Assembly: GCA_013286085.1 (NCBI GenBank)
Contig: JABDGK010000022.1
Coordinates: forward strand, 1-33,508
Direction of reading: 5' to 3'
DNA length: 33,508 nt
Origin: Gammaproteobacteria bacterium
Lineage (GTDB): Bacteria > Pseudomonadota > Gammaproteobacteria > DSM-16500
Below, in pieces: positions 23,574-32,364 of this stretch; within the stretch, counting starts at the first letter, position 1; every line of letters starts with the position of its first letter. The notes below the pieces were generated by a model. It was not told where the DNA came from and searched no databases. It saw only the letters and a program-made list of their open reading frames with translations. A program made the translations under genes and the position numbers.

Positions 23574-25025
23574 CTAATTTTCAGTTTCGGTTAGTTTAAC
23601 GTTTTGTACCATGCGGTCAATAATTGCTGTCGTTGACACACCTTTAGTGACTCCCAGTACGCGGACATTGCCACCGTAAGCATGCACTATTTCAGCGCCA
23701 ACGACTTGATCAACCGTGTAGTCTCCGCCCTTCACTAATACGTCGGGCTTCAGCATTTTTAATAAGCGTTTTGGGGTGTCGTCTGAGTAAGAGACGACGC
23801 AATCGACCGCACCCAGTGCCGCTAGCACTGTCATGCGCTGATCGACTTTATTGACTGGCCGACTAGGGCCTTTGAGACGCGTAATCGAGTTATCATCATT
23901 AATCGCCACAACGAGGAAATCACCGAGTTGTTTGGCTTGTTGTAAATAGGTTACGTGTCCCGCATGTAGAATATCAAAGCAACCATTGGTAAACACAATA
24001 CGTTTACCTTTGTGACGTGCATCATTGACGGCTAGTAATAATTGTTCATCATTAAAAATACTACCGCTGGCAACTGAATTGCTATTAATAGCTGCTTCCA
24101 ATTCAAGTGATGTGACGGTTGCTGCCCCCAGTTTTGAGACAACTAAGCTCGCGGCCAAATTGGCTAATGTCATGGCGTTGGGCAGTGAGGATTTTGCTGC
24201 GATGGCGGCACCCAGGGCGGCAATGACAGTGTCACCCGCGCCAGTCACATCAAATACTTCACGCGCATGGGCGGGTAAATGCAGCTCTTCTTGATTTTGC
24301 TGGATGAGTGTCATGCCATGTTCGCCACGCGTTAACAGCAAGGCTTGGATATTGTATGTGCGTAAAAATGCATGGCCTTTACTAATAATATCGGTTTCGT
24401 TAGCGCAAGCACCCACAATGGTTTCAAATTCTTTGAGGTTAGGGGTAATGATATCTGCACCTTGATAGATGCTAAAATCAGTACCCTTTGGATCCACTAA
24501 TACCGGTATGCCAGCCGCTTTTGCGAGCTGAATGAAGGCTTGCGGATCTGCTAACGTGCCTTTGTTGTAGTCTGATAAGATCACAAGATCTGTATGCAGA
24601 AGTGCTTTTTTGAAGGCAGTTAATAATGCTTCGGGATTAAATGCTGGGAATTTTTCTTCGAAATCGAGACGGATTAACTGCTGATGGCGGCTAATGACAC
24701 GTAGTTTAGTGATGGTTGGGATATTATCGATATGCTGAATTTGTGAATTGACCCCGGTGATGGTAAGTTGCTCAGATAAAACACGAGCGGCTTCATCATT
24801 ACCCGTGAGGCCAATCAAGGTTGTTTGGGTGCCAAGTGCGGCAAGATTTAGCGCGACATTGCCAGCGCCACCCGGGCGGTCATCGATTTGTTTGACGCGT
24901 ACCACCGGTACAGGTGCTTCAGGTGAGATCCGACCAGCATCGCCAAACCAGTAGCGATCTAACATAACATCGCCGACCACTAAAACAGCGCCATTTGCAA
25001 AATTCGGTAATTCTACGTTTTTCAT
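23574..25025 (-). CDS. hldE: Bifunctional heptose 7-phosphate kinase / heptose 1-phosphate adenylyltransferase
   Basis: A 483-aa fusion enzyme of ADP-heptose synthesis for LPS inner core. The N-terminal ribokinase-like domain (about 1-320) has VVGDVMLDRYWFGD, RPGGAGNVALNLAALG and the anion-hole motif DVTGAGDTVIAALG. The C-terminal nucleotidyltransferase domain (about 345-483) has VFTNGCFDILHAGHVTYL with the HxGH motif, and LKPDVLVKGGDY. Length matches E. coli HldE (477 aa). It implies heptose-containing LPS and fits with the acyltransferase and glycosyltransferase genes nearby. First gene of hldE-gmk(-rpoZ-spoT), divergent from the 25233 gene. Confidence 0.97.
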   Translation of the reverse strand: MKNVELPNFANGAVLVVGDVMLDRYWFGDAGRISPEAPVPVVRVKQIDDRPGGAGNVALNLAALGTQTTLIGLTGNDEAARVLSEQLTITGVNSQIQHIDNIPTITKLRVISRHQQLIRLDFEEKFPAFNPEALLTAFKKALLHTDLVILSDYNKGTLADPQAFIQLAKAAGIPVLVDPKGTDFSIYQGADIITPNLKEFETIVGACANETDIISKGHAFLRTYNIQALLLTRGEHGMTLIQQNQEELHLPAHAREVFDVTGAGDTVIAALGAAIAAKSSLPNAMTLANLAASLVVSKLGAATVTSLELEAAINSNSVASGSIFNDEQLLLAVNDARHKGKRIVFTNGCFDILHAGHVTYLQQAKQLGDFLVVAINDDNSITRLKGPSRPVNKVDQRMTVLAALGAVDCVVSYSDDTPKRLLKMLKPDVLVKGGDYTVDQVVGAEIVHAYGGNVRVLGVTKGVSTTAIIDRMVQNVKLTETEN

Positions 25026-25131
25026 CTCGTCAACTTCAGACTGTCTATAAAATTTACCGATTGTAGCATAACTGTTTGTTTAATCGAAATGAAATCATGC
25101 TGTCGCGTAACTTTTTGAAAAAATAACGAAT

Positions 25132-25167
25132 CGTAGGGTGGACAAAGCGCAGCGTGTCCACCCTACG
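25132..25167. repeat. Perfect gggtgg/ccaccc hairpin element between hldE and the glycosyltransferase gene
   Basis: cgtagggtggaca (25132-25144) and tgtccaccctacg (25155-25167) form a perfect 13-bp stem with the loop aagcgcagcg. It is the best-preserved copy of the family in the window and lies in the 207-base gap between two divergent starts. Confidence 0.85.
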
Positions 25168-25232
25168 TTGGTTTTGTAGCGTTAAGTTTAGTACACTGAG
25201 TCTAGTTTTGGGATGTCCTATAGGATGTGTTG

Positions 25233-26855
25233 ATGATAGTTGCTCTATTTCGCGATCAGCGGGTTATAGCGTTTGGGATTTTTATCGCGAGCTTATTGTT
25301 ATTTACAGTCGGCTTGGCGCAACAAGAAATCATTGGTTTTGAGTCGCGGTTTTATCTATTTGCTTTAGAAATGTGGCGTCATGGGTTGAGTTGGTTTCCA
25401 ACAACGTATGGGAGACCTTATCCGGATTATCCGGTCATACCCACGCTATTTATTTATGGCTTGGCTAAATGGGTGGGTTGCTTAAATAAATGGGTGGCAG
25501 TGTTTCCATCGGCCGTTGCTGCGGCACTTACTTTATCGGTCACTTACTTGATCGGCGCACTGCATGATCGACGTTGGGGATTGTTGGCAGTATTTTTTAT
25601 GTTGCTGACAAATACGTTTGTGATGGAAGCGCGAACCATTTCGCCGGATCAATTTGTTGTGTTCGCAACCACACTTAGTTTTTATTTAGTTTATTCCGCG
25701 ACGCTTTTTGATAAAAAGGGCCGGTTATTTTTTATTCCTGTTTTATTGTTCTTTGGATTTGCTTGTCGTGGACCGATTGGTTTGGTGGTGCCGGCGGGTG
25801 TGATTTGTTTGTTTTATTTAGTTGATAAACAGTACCGACAATTTTTGTTGATAGGCATCGTGTCGGTCATATTGCTGTGCGTGAGTTGCGGTATTTTGTT
25901 TGGTATTGCGCATCATCTCGGTGGTATGGCATTTATGAATGAGGTGTGGCATACCGAAGTGTCTGGTCGATTACAGGATGCTTATTTGCCATGGTATTTT
26001 TATTTTTCTGAAAGTCTAGGTTCGTACGCGATAACGTATCCGTTAGCGTTTTTTGTGTTGTGTGGTGTGATGTTGCAGCGTCATGAAATGAATTTGCATG
26101 ATTTGAAATTATTTTGCAAATTGACAGTATGGGTGTTGGTTATTTTGTTGGGGCTTAGCATCCCGGCGGGTAAGAAAATCCGTTACATTTTAGCGATGAC
26201 GCCAGCATTGGCGTTAATTTCTGCCGCTCTCTTTGTGCTACCTGTGCATCATCGTTACTCCTATTGTTTGCAGAGAATAGTGCGAAGTGTGTTGTTCTTG
26301 TTGCCAACATTGTGTTTGTTATTAATGGTGTTTTCTCAGCAATGGGTGTTGCAGCATCATGCGCGCGTTGATGTATTTGTTGTTTGGCAGCATGTTGACC
26401 CGCAGACGCCAATGATGATTATTGTGTTAAGTGTGCTACAAGGGTTGCAATACATGCTGCGCAAATTCGATGTGTGCATTGTTGGTGTGGCTGCACTAGT
26501 CTTTTGCGCGATGTATATTGTATTTATTGAGCCGATAAATATTTTTCTCAATCAATCTCGCGATTTTGTATTAGCCGTGGAGTCGGTGCGTATTGCAGAA
26601 AAGGCGCGATTAGTTTTTTATCAAGAAAATCCAGATGGTACACCCATAAAGTATATGGCAAATATGCCTGTCGCCGTACAGCCAGTTTTTATAAGTACGT
26701 CAAATGCGTTAGTGGATTTTCACACACCGGCTGTATTTATTGCGGATCCTGAGCATTTTGCAGCATTGCCAAAAACAGTATTACAGTCAGTGAAAATTCT
26801 CAATACGGGCCGTGTGGGCCATAACAAGTTGGTTGCATTTGAAAAAATGGATTAG
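25233..26855 (+). CDS. Multi-pass membrane protein, ArnT/PMT-like GT-C glycosyltransferase
   Basis: A 540-aa protein with a long run of membrane helices over about residues 10-440 and a C-terminal soluble part. The first loop carries GFESRFYLFALEMWRHGLSW, then RPYPDYPVIPTLFIYGLAKW: an acidic residue plus a proline-containing motif before the second helix, the ArnT/PMT_2 layout. Such enzymes move a sugar from a polyprenyl-phosphate carrier to lipid A or other periplasmic acceptors; the true substrate is not visible. The GTG at 25227 abuts AGGA, so the ATG at 25233, 7 bases from it, is preferred. The neighbouring hldE and lipid A acyltransferase genes support an envelope role. Confidence 0.8.
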   Translation: MIVALFRDQRVIAFGIFIASLLLFTVGLAQQEIIGFESRFYLFALEMWRHGLSWFPTTYGRPYPDYPVIPTLFIYGLAKWVGCLNKWVAVFPSAVAAALTLSVTYLIGALHDRRWGLLAVFFMLLTNTFVMEARTISPDQFVVFATTLSFYLVYSATLFDKKGRLFFIPVLLFFGFACRGPIGLVVPAGVICLFYLVDKQYRQFLLIGIVSVILLCVSCGILFGIAHHLGGMAFMNEVWHTEVSGRLQDAYLPWYFYFSESLGSYAITYPLAFFVLCGVMLQRHEMNLHDLKLFCKLTVWVLVILLGLSIPAGKKIRYILAMTPALALISAALFVLPVHHRYSYCLQRIVRSVLFLLPTLCLLLMVFSQQWVLQHHARVDVFVVWQHVDPQTPMMIIVLSVLQGLQYMLRKFDVCIVGVAALVFCAMYIVFIEPINIFLNQSRDFVLAVESVRIAEKARLVFYQENPDGTPIKYMANMPVAVQPVFISTSNALVDFHTPAVFIADPEHFAALPKTVLQSVKILNTGRVGHNKLVAFEKMD

Positions 26856-26888
26856 GAACTGTTGATAATGACACCAATATGATATTAT

Positions 26889-26917
26889 GAAAATTGAGTG
26901 ATGACCACTCAACTTTC
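26889..26917. promoter_or_regulatory. Palindrome abutting the ATPase gene, possible operator
   Basis: gaaaattgagtg (26889-26900) and cactcaactttc (26906-26917) are complementary with one mismatch around the 5-base spacer atgac. The palindrome ends exactly where an in-frame ATG (26918) of the ATPase gene begins. Size and symmetry fit a repressor operator or an mRNA hairpin that blocks initiation; neither is proven. Confidence 0.45.
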
Positions 26918-26929
26918 ATGGTGACAGCA

Positions 26930-28084
26930 ATGCAACAGATAATACGAGCACAATTCATTGAAAAAATTGACTTTTCTTTCAGGGTAAACCCTGTGGTCGC
27001 GATTCTTGGTCCGCGCCAATGTGGCAAAACAACGTTAGCAAAAGAATATGCACTGCATTTGGACGTCCCCATTCATTTTTTTGATTTGGAAAATCCGACT
27101 GATTTAGCCAGGTTGGAGGCGCCACAACTCGCTCTAGAAGGCTTAAATGGGTTGATTGTGATTGATGAAATTCAGCGGCGTCCTGAGTTATTTCCTTTAT
27201 TGCGCGTTATGGTTGATCAGCATAAAAAGCGCCATTTTTTAATTTTGGGTAGTGCTTCGCGTGATTTAATTAAACAATCTTCGGAATCCTTGGCAGGTCG
27301 GATTAGTTATTTAGAGCTCACGCCTTTTTCATATGCTGAAGTAGAAGACAGAGAACGGCTGTGGCTCTGTGGTGGTTTTCCACAATCGTATTTAGCAGAG
27401 AGTGAGCAACTGAGTGATGCCTGGCGTAGTGCTTATGTCACCACATTTTTAGAACAAGATATTCCAAATTTAGGTATTACTATTCCTGCGCATACCTTAC
27501 GTCGTTTTTGGATGATGCTAGCGCATTATCATGGCAATATTTTTAATGCTTCTGAAATGGGCCAATCATTTGGTGCTGCGCATACGACCATGCGACATTA
27601 TCTCGATATTTTGCAAGGAACGTTTATGGTTCGTGTGTTAACGCCATGGATAGAAAATATTAAAAAAAGGCAGATTAAATCGCCAAAAATATATTTTCGT
27701 GATAGCGGTATTTTTCATACGCTTTTAGGCATTAAAGATAAAGAGATGCTTGCAGTTAATCCAAAATTAGGCGCATCCTGGGAAGGTTTCGCATTGGAAG
27801 AAATTATTCGTTACCATCAGGCGACTACAGATGAGGCCTATTTTTGGGGTGTTCATACACAGGGTGAGTTAGATTTATTAATTATGAAAGAGGGTAAACG
27901 TCTTGGTTTTGAATTCAAATATGCAGATGCTCCGAGGTTAACAAAGTCATTACAATTGGCGGTGGAGAGTTTGCACTTAGATAAATTAACGATTATTTAT
28001 CCCGGAAAAAATGCGTATTTTGTTAGCGAAAAAATTCAGGTCATGGGGTTGGCGGAGTATGTTTTACAAACGTTGGTTCAGTAG
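26930..28084 (+). CDS. AAA-family ATPase with DUF4143 domain
   Basis: A 384-aa protein of a widespread but poorly characterised family. The N-terminal AAA_14 domain has the Walker A GPRQCGKTT (about residues 27-35), the Walker B LIVIDEIQRRPELFPLLR and FLILGSAS. A C-terminal DUF4143 domain holds RRFWMMLAHYHGNIFNASEMG (winged-helix-like), YFRDSGIFHTLLGI, and a nuclease-like core EGFALEEIIRYH... ELDLLI...GFEFKYAD, close to the PD-(D/E)xK pattern. These proteins are patchily distributed and probably moved horizontally; no function is assigned. Three in-frame starts exist (TTG 26894, ATG 26918, ATG 26930); GGTGA upstream slightly favours 26930. Its end overlaps the convergent acyltransferase gene by 7 bases. 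Confidence 0.88.
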   Translation: MQQIIRAQFIEKIDFSFRVNPVVAILGPRQCGKTTLAKEYALHLDVPIHFFDLENPTDLARLEAPQLALEGLNGLIVIDEIQRRPELFPLLRVMVDQHKKRHFLILGSASRDLIKQSSESLAGRISYLELTPFSYAEVEDRERLWLCGGFPQSYLAESEQLSDAWRSAYVTTFLEQDIPNLGITIPAHTLRRFWMMLAHYHGNIFNASEMGQSFGAAHTTMRHYLDILQGTFMVRVLTPWIENIKKRQIKSPKIYFRDSGIFHTLLGIKDKEMLAVNPKLGASWEGFALEEIIRYHQATTDEAYFWGVHTQGELDLLIMKEGKRLGFEFKYADAPRLTKSLQLAVESLHLDKLTIIYPGKNAYFVSEKIQVMGLAEYVLQTLVQ

Positions 28085-28995
28085 AAACGTTTCTCACCCG
28101 GTGGTCGCGTTTTAAAGCGTTTGTATTGCCAAATGTATTGCGTTGGATCTTTGCGAATGGTCTGCTCTAGATATTGATTTAATCGCGCAGCATCTGTTTC
28201 CAGTGTTGCACCAGGAAAATTATCAAGCGGTGGATAAACATTAATTTCGTAGCCCCAGCAATCATCCATGCGAAAAAATTCAATGGGTACAACAGCAGTG
28301 TCTGTTAGCTTAACGATACGCGTGATAGCTGTTAATGAGGCTGTTTCAATCCCAAAAAAAGGCGCAAAAACGCTGCGTTTAGGCCCTGCATCAATATCAT
28401 AGGCATACCAGATTGCCATATTGTTTTGTAATGCGTTTAATAATTCACGCATGCGATGACGTGCAATGTGTTTGATGCGATATTTATTGCGAAAGCGTTC
28501 TTGAATTGCGGCGATTAAGCGAATTTTGTGAGGTCGATACATAGCGCCAAAAGAATAGCGTGAGCCTAGCAGACGACCAATCATTTCTAAGCAAGTGGTA
28601 TGTGGGCTCATGAGAATAGCGCCCTTGCCGCGTGCCAGTGCAGCATCCACATGTTCTACGCCAGTGACTTTTATTTTGCATTGCGCTAAACGACGATCAG
28701 ATATCCACCATGCCATGCCAGTTTCGATGATACCAAGGCCGAGTGCCGCAAAATTTTTCTTTGCTAATGTAAGGCGCTCTGCATCGGATAGATCAGGGAA
28801 GCAGAGGCGAAGATTGATTTCGGTAATATGCCGTAACTTGGATGAACTGAGATAAATAATTTTACCTATGCCATGACCAATTTGTCGTTGGTAGCGATAA
28901 GGTAGACGCGTAATTAACCATAAGCAGCCTAAACCGATCCAGGCTGGCCAGGTGAGTGGGTTGATGAGCGCTAAACGTTCTTTGATGACTTTCAT
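28078..28995 (-). CDS. LpxL/HtrB-family lipid A acyltransferase
   Basis: A 305-aa inner-membrane protein with one N-terminal anchor (about residues 15-30). The catalytic HX4E motif is PHTTCLE (H132, E137), followed by GAMYRPHKIRL, WYAYDIDAGPKRSVFAPFFG and the C-terminal YIWQYKRFKTRPPGE that is typical of late acyltransferases. It adds a secondary acyl chain to Kdo2-lipid IVA. LpxL versus LpxM cannot be settled from sequence alone. The stretch DIDAGP departs from the DHDYGP/DQDYGP usually seen, a conservative difference near the substrate pocket. It is convergent with the ATPase gene (7-bp overlap) and divergent from acylphosphatase. Confidence 0.9.
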   Translation of the reverse strand: MKVIKERLALINPLTWPAWIGLGCLWLITRLPYRYQRQIGHGIGKIIYLSSSKLRHITEINLRLCFPDLSDAERLTLAKKNFAALGLGIIETGMAWWISDRRLAQCKIKVTGVEHVDAALARGKGAILMSPHTTCLEMIGRLLGSRYSFGAMYRPHKIRLIAAIQERFRNKYRIKHIARHRMRELLNALQNNMAIWYAYDIDAGPKRSVFAPFFGIETASLTAITRIVKLTDTAVVPIEFFRMDDCWGYEINVYPPLDNFPGATLETDAARLNQYLEQTIRKDPTQYIWQYKRFKTRPPGEKRFY

Positions 28996-29064
28996 TATGA
29001 ATTAAAATGTCTTATGGTTATTTTTCGCAGGACATATCATATCAATTTTTACAGGAGTAAGGTA

Positions 29065-29340
29065 ATGCAAGATAAGATCTGTATACATGTTTTTGTATCA
29101 GGGCTTGTGCAAGGGGTGTGGTTTCGCGCGGGTACGAATGATGAAGCGAATAAATTAGGGTTAACAGGCTGGGTACGAAATTTGCCGGATGGCCGTGTTG
29201 AGGTATTCGCTTGCGGTGAACGAGAGACGGTAATGAAGTTAGCGGAATGGCTGAAAACAGGCCCAAAACGTGCAAAAGTCAGTGACTATATCTGTGATGA
29301 ATTGCCGTGGGAAGCATTTGAAGGATTTACTATTACATAG
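29065..29340 (+). CDS. acyP: Acylphosphatase
   Basis: A 91-aa cytoplasmic enzyme hydrolysing acyl phosphates. The signature [19 protein letters not shown] carries the catalytic arginine (WFR), and [18 protein letters not shown] carries the catalytic asparagine (RN). Length is standard (about 90-95 aa). The frame opens at 29014, but AGGAG lies 7 bases before the ATG at 29065, which gives the family-like start MQDKICIHV. Its TAG stop forms part of the sodC ribosome binding site, so the two are coupled. Confidence 0.95.
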   Translation: MQDKICIHVFVSGLVQGVWFRAGTNDEANKLGLTGWVRNLPDGRVEVFACGERETVMKLAEWLKTGPKRAKVSDYICDELPWEAFEGFTIT

Positions 29341-29350
29341 GAGTATGGCG

Positions 29351-29863
29351 ATGAAAAAAATAGGGAAGTGGGTAGGAGCTTGCTTGGCATTATTGGGTGT
29401 GGGTTTAGCGCATGCGAGCCTCATTATACCGATCTATTTGACGGAATCGGATGGTGGCATGGGGAAAAAAATTGGTACGGTGAAAGCCGATGATACGATT
29501 TATGGGCTGATATTAACACCTAAGCTGCATGGTTTGCCGCCGGGGATTCATGGTTTTCATGTGCATGCAATGGCATCTTGCCACCATGATGGGATGGCGG
29601 CAGGCGGACATTTAGATCCTGATAAAACGAATGCACATCGTGGTCCTTACGATAATGGTCATTTGGGTGACTTGCCGGTGTTAATTGTGAGCGCTGATGG
29701 TAAAGCGACCTTGCCTGTGTTGGCGCCGCGTTTGAAATTGGATTTCATTAAAAATAAAGCGTTAATGATTCATGCGGGTGGTGATAATTATTCGGATGTG
29801 CCGGCTAAGCTGGGTGGCGGTGGTGAACGTATTGCGTGTGGGGTGATTCCGTATTATTCGTAA
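29351..29863 (+). CDS. sodC: Periplasmic Cu,Zn superoxide dismutase
   Basis: A 170-aa precursor with a signal peptide (about residues 1-22, VGLAHA). Metal ligands are all present: HGFHVH (copper), [20 protein letters not shown] (bridging and zinc ligands with the Asp) and [11 protein letters not shown] (copper). The cysteines in MASC and ERIACG can form the conserved disulfide. It dismutates superoxide in the periplasm and protects intracellular pathogens from the phagocyte burst. The ATG at 29351 is 7 bases from AGGAG; the ATG at 29345 is too close. It follows acyP by 10 bases. Confidence 0.97.
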   Translation: MKKIGKWVGACLALLGVGLAHASLIIPIYLTESDGGMGKKIGTVKADDTIYGLILTPKLHGLPPGIHGFHVHAMASCHHDGMAAGGHLDPDKTNAHRGPYDNGHLGDLPVLIVSADGKATLPVLAPRLKLDFIKNKALMIHAGGDNYSDVPAKLGGGGERIACGVIPYYS

Positions 29864-29881
29864 ATCAAAATCTACACACCT

Positions 29882-30020
29882 CCCTTCTCCCGCTTGCGGG
29901 AGAAGGGTTGGGGATGAGGGTCTCAACGGCAACCACACTACATACAATAGGCACGATTTGTGCGGATCTTTGGCGCCCTCATCCTAGCCCTCTTCCGCAA
30001 GCGGCGCCCTTGCGGGAGAG
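29882..30020. repeat. Compound palindromic repeat after sodC
   Basis: 29882-29893 and 29896-29907 form a perfect 12-bp stem (cccttctcccgc). The following ttggggatgaggg reappears, imperfectly inverted, at about 29975-29994 (gccctcatcctagccctc), and a second hairpin-like ccgcaagcgg lies near 29996-30005. The whole resembles a common REP/ERIC-like intergenic element. It separates sodC from the convergent rubredoxin gene and could act as a bidirectional transcript end. Confidence 0.6.
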
Positions 30021-30032
30021 ATGATATTAGGT

Positions 30033-30203
30033 TTAAATTTCTACCATCTCAAAATCATCTTTGGATGCACCACATTCTGGGCATTGCCATGTTAACGGGA
30101 CATCTTCCCAGCGTGTACCTGGTTCAATGCCGTCTTCTGGCCAACCTTTTTCTTCATCGTAAATAAAGCCACATAATAGGCACATGAAACGTTTGGATTG
30201 CAT
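30033..30203 (-). CDS. Rubredoxin
   Basis: A 56-aa protein on the minus strand. It begins [20 protein letters not shown]. Both iron-binding pairs are present, CLLC (8-11) and CPEC (41-44), with the conserved [17 protein letters not shown] between them and KDDFEMVEI at the end. Rubredoxins are small one-electron carriers with an Fe(Cys)4 centre, used in redox chains and oxidative stress defence. The partner is unknown; no rubredoxin reductase gene is adjacent. Convergent with sodC. Confidence 0.95.
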   Translation of the reverse strand: MQSKRFMCLLCGFIYDEEKGWPEDGIEPGTRWEDVPLTWQCPECGASKDDFEMVEI

Positions 30204-30260
30204 AGATGTTGCTCTCTATTCGAAATTTTTAAAGTCGCCTATCCTAGCGTAAATAGGGGT

Positions 30261-30301
30261 CCTCGCCAACGTTTACGGTAATTTGGAGGGCGTTGGCAAG
30301 G
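30261..30301 (-). repeat. 11-bp inverted repeat after the Ser-rich orphan gene
   Basis: cctcgccaacg (30261-30271) and cgttggcaagg (30291-30301) pair with one mismatch, which is a G-U wobble in minus-strand RNA. It starts 16 bases after the stop of the 30318-30902 gene. No T-run follows, so it is at best a weak terminator. Confidence 0.45.
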
Positions 30302-30317
30302 ATAAAAAGGGTGAAGA

Positions 30318-30902
30318 TTATGGGCTGCCTAAACTGCTCAAGCTGTTTGAGCTTTCGCTACCGGCAAGGCTTGGACTGCTGCTTCCTGCTGAGCTTGTCG
30401 TGGAGAGTGAGGTGCTTCTTCTTATAAAACCAAAGACATTGCGTGGTTGCACGAGATCAAGTTGACTTGCTCCAGCTGATAGCGATCTTGGTCTATATCC
30501 TTCGTCAGATTCGTCGGATTTACGCTGAGATCGTGAAGCAGCTGACTCAAGCACTGGTGCTGGAAATGCAGCTAATCTTTGGGCCACATAACTGCAAGAG
30601 TTTAGAGTGATTCCTGCTGTCGGTGATTGCCTGGTTGGGCTGACAGGCAGCGATAGAGATATTTTAAGCTGATTTAATATCGAGATACAGGCTGCTCGAT
30701 TCTCGCGAGCTTCAGTTTTACCTAAATCAGTAGCTAGAAGGTCAAATAAAGCCGATGCGTCTAAGTTTTTGATTTTATCATCACTTTCTTTTAATTGATC
30801 AAGCTGATAGCAGAGACGATTAAGATAAGTAAGCTCAGTATCGCCCGTCGTGGTGTCATGAAGTTTCATTAGTGCGTTTTTCAATATTCGTGTTGCGGAC
30901 AT
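30318..30902 (-). CDS. Uncharacterised Ser-rich 194-aa protein, possible effector
   Basis: I do not recognise this protein. The N-terminal half (about residues 1-85) is charged and helical (SATRILKNALMKLHD, LNRLCYQLDQLKESDDKIKN, ENRAACISILNQLKISL). The C-terminal ~60 residues are dominated by Ser, with STSLSTTSSAGSSSPSLAGS and a similar tail, and look disordered. No signal peptide, membrane segment or catalytic motif is seen. The frame opens at 30932, but the ATG at 30902 has GAGGAA about 7 bases upstream and is preferred. It stands alone, divergent from hemL. A small orphan with a Ser-rich C-terminal tail in a Dot/Icm genome may be a secreted substrate; this is inference. Confidence 0.65.
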   Translation of the reverse strand: MSATRILKNALMKLHDTTTGDTELTYLNRLCYQLDQLKESDDKIKNLDASALFDLLATDLGKTEARENRAACISILNQLKISLSLPVSPTRQSPTAGITLNSCSYVAQRLAAFPAPVLESAASRSQRKSDESDEGYRPRSLSAGASQLDLVQPRNVFGFIRRSTSLSTTSSAGSSSPSLAGSESSNSLSSLGSP

Positions 30903-31034
30903 GGGTTTTTCCTCGTTTTTTATAGCTAGCATTGCTAGAATTATTGTTTTTTATGTTATAAATTAAGCAATAGTTAAAATGCTGTGCATTATATACCAGG
31001 CATCCTTAAGAAATCATTAAATCCGGAGCAAAAA

Positions 31035-32327
31035 ATGACCCACTCCCAAGCTTTATTTGAAAAAGCCCAAGTTTTTATTCCTGGCGGTGTAAATTCGCCT
31101 GTGCGTGCTTTCAAAGGGGTTGGGGGAACGCCGATATTTTTTAAGTCAGCGCATGGTGCCTATGTTATTGATGAAGATCAACGTGAATATGTCGATTATG
31201 TGGGTTCGTGGGGGCCGATGATTTTAGGGCATGCTCACCCCAAAGTAATAGAAGCTGTCACGGCTTCTTTAAAAAATGGCTTAAGTTTTGGTGCGCCGAC
31301 TGCATTGGAAGTGGAGTTAGCTGAAAAAGTGTGTTCGCTCATGCCATCGATTGAGCAAGTGCGGATGGTAAGCTCCGGTACCGAAGCGACCATGAGTGCA
31401 ATTCGTTTAGCGCGTGGGTTTACGAAGCGCAATAAAATTATTAAGTTCAATGGTTGTTATCATGGGCATGCGGATTTTCTATTGGTGGCTGCCGGTTCGG
31501 GTGCATTGACATTAGGTGTGCCTAATTCAGCGGGTGTGCCAGAAAGTATTGCGCAACATACCTTGATTGCGGAATTTAATCGGATTGAGACAGTTGCGGG
31601 TTTATTTGAAAAATACGGCGATGATATTGCTGCTGTGATTATTGAACCTGTGCCAGGCAATATGAATTGCATTCCACCGACAGCGACATTTTTACAAGAC
31701 GTGCGTAAGCTTTGTGATGATTATGGTAGCGTGTTGATTTTTGATGAAGTCATGACAGGATTTCGTGTTGCATTAGGCGGTGCGCAAGCGCTTTATAATA
31801 TCAAACCTGATTTGACAACATTAGGTAAAGTGATTGGTGGTGGCATGCCAGTGGGCGCTTTTGGTGGTCGGAAGGATATAATGCATTGTCTTGCACCGCT
31901 TGGCCCAGTTTATCAAGCAGGCACGCTATCGGGTAATCCCGTCGCGATGACTGCCGGTTTAGTAACGTTAGATTTAATTGCATCGGATCCGCATTTTCAC
32001 GAGAAATTAACAGCAACTACGCAAAAATTGATGGGTGGTTTGGTTGCGCGCGCACAAGCTGCGAATATTCCATTGCAGACGACCGCTGTTGGCGGCATGT
32101 TTGGTTTATTTTTTACGGATGCAAAACAAATTATCACTTATGATGATGTCAAAAAATGTGATATTGAGCGCTTCAAGCAATTTTTCCATGCTATGTTGCG
32201 GGAGGGTGTGTATTTAGCGCCATCTGCCTATGAAGCAGGATTTACATCATCGAAGCATGGCGAAAAAGAAATTGCTAAAACTTTAGATGCTGCAGAGAAA
32301 GTATTTCCATTGCTGACAAAAAAGTAG
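31035..32327 (+). CDS. hemL: Glutamate-1-semialdehyde 2,1-aminomutase
   Basis: A 430-aa PLP enzyme making 5-aminolevulinate in the C5 haem pathway. Family blocks: [18 protein letters not shown] near the N-terminus, [50 protein letters not shown], the PLP-binding [12 protein letters not shown], and the Schiff-base lysine in [31 protein letters not shown] follows. Length is typical (about 426-432 aa). The frame opens at 30984, but CGGAG lies 7 bases before the ATG at 31035 and the family start [11 protein letters not shown] fits it. Transcribed alone, divergent from the Ser-rich gene. Confidence 0.97.
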   Translation: MTHSQALFEKAQVFIPGGVNSPVRAFKGVGGTPIFFKSAHGAYVIDEDQREYVDYVGSWGPMILGHAHPKVIEAVTASLKNGLSFGAPTALEVELAEKVCSLMPSIEQVRMVSSGTEATMSAIRLARGFTKRNKIIKFNGCYHGHADFLLVAAGSGALTLGVPNSAGVPESIAQHTLIAEFNRIETVAGLFEKYGDDIAAVIIEPVPGNMNCIPPTATFLQDVRKLCDDYGSVLIFDEVMTGFRVALGGAQALYNIKPDLTTLGKVIGGGMPVGAFGGRKDIMHCLAPLGPVYQAGTLSGNPVAMTAGLVTLDLIASDPHFHEKLTATTQKLMGGLVARAQAANIPLQTTAVGGMFGLFFTDAKQIITYDDVKKCDIERFKQFFHAMLREGVYLAPSAYEAGFTSSKHGEKEIAKTLDAAEKVFPLLTKK

Positions 32328-32364
32328 TCGCATAATTCTACTTTGATCAAGATGTTTTTGTTAT

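Noticed and set aside
29836-30166. Short plus-strand ORFs after sodC
   Set aside because: They run through palindromic repeats and antisense to the rubredoxin gene.
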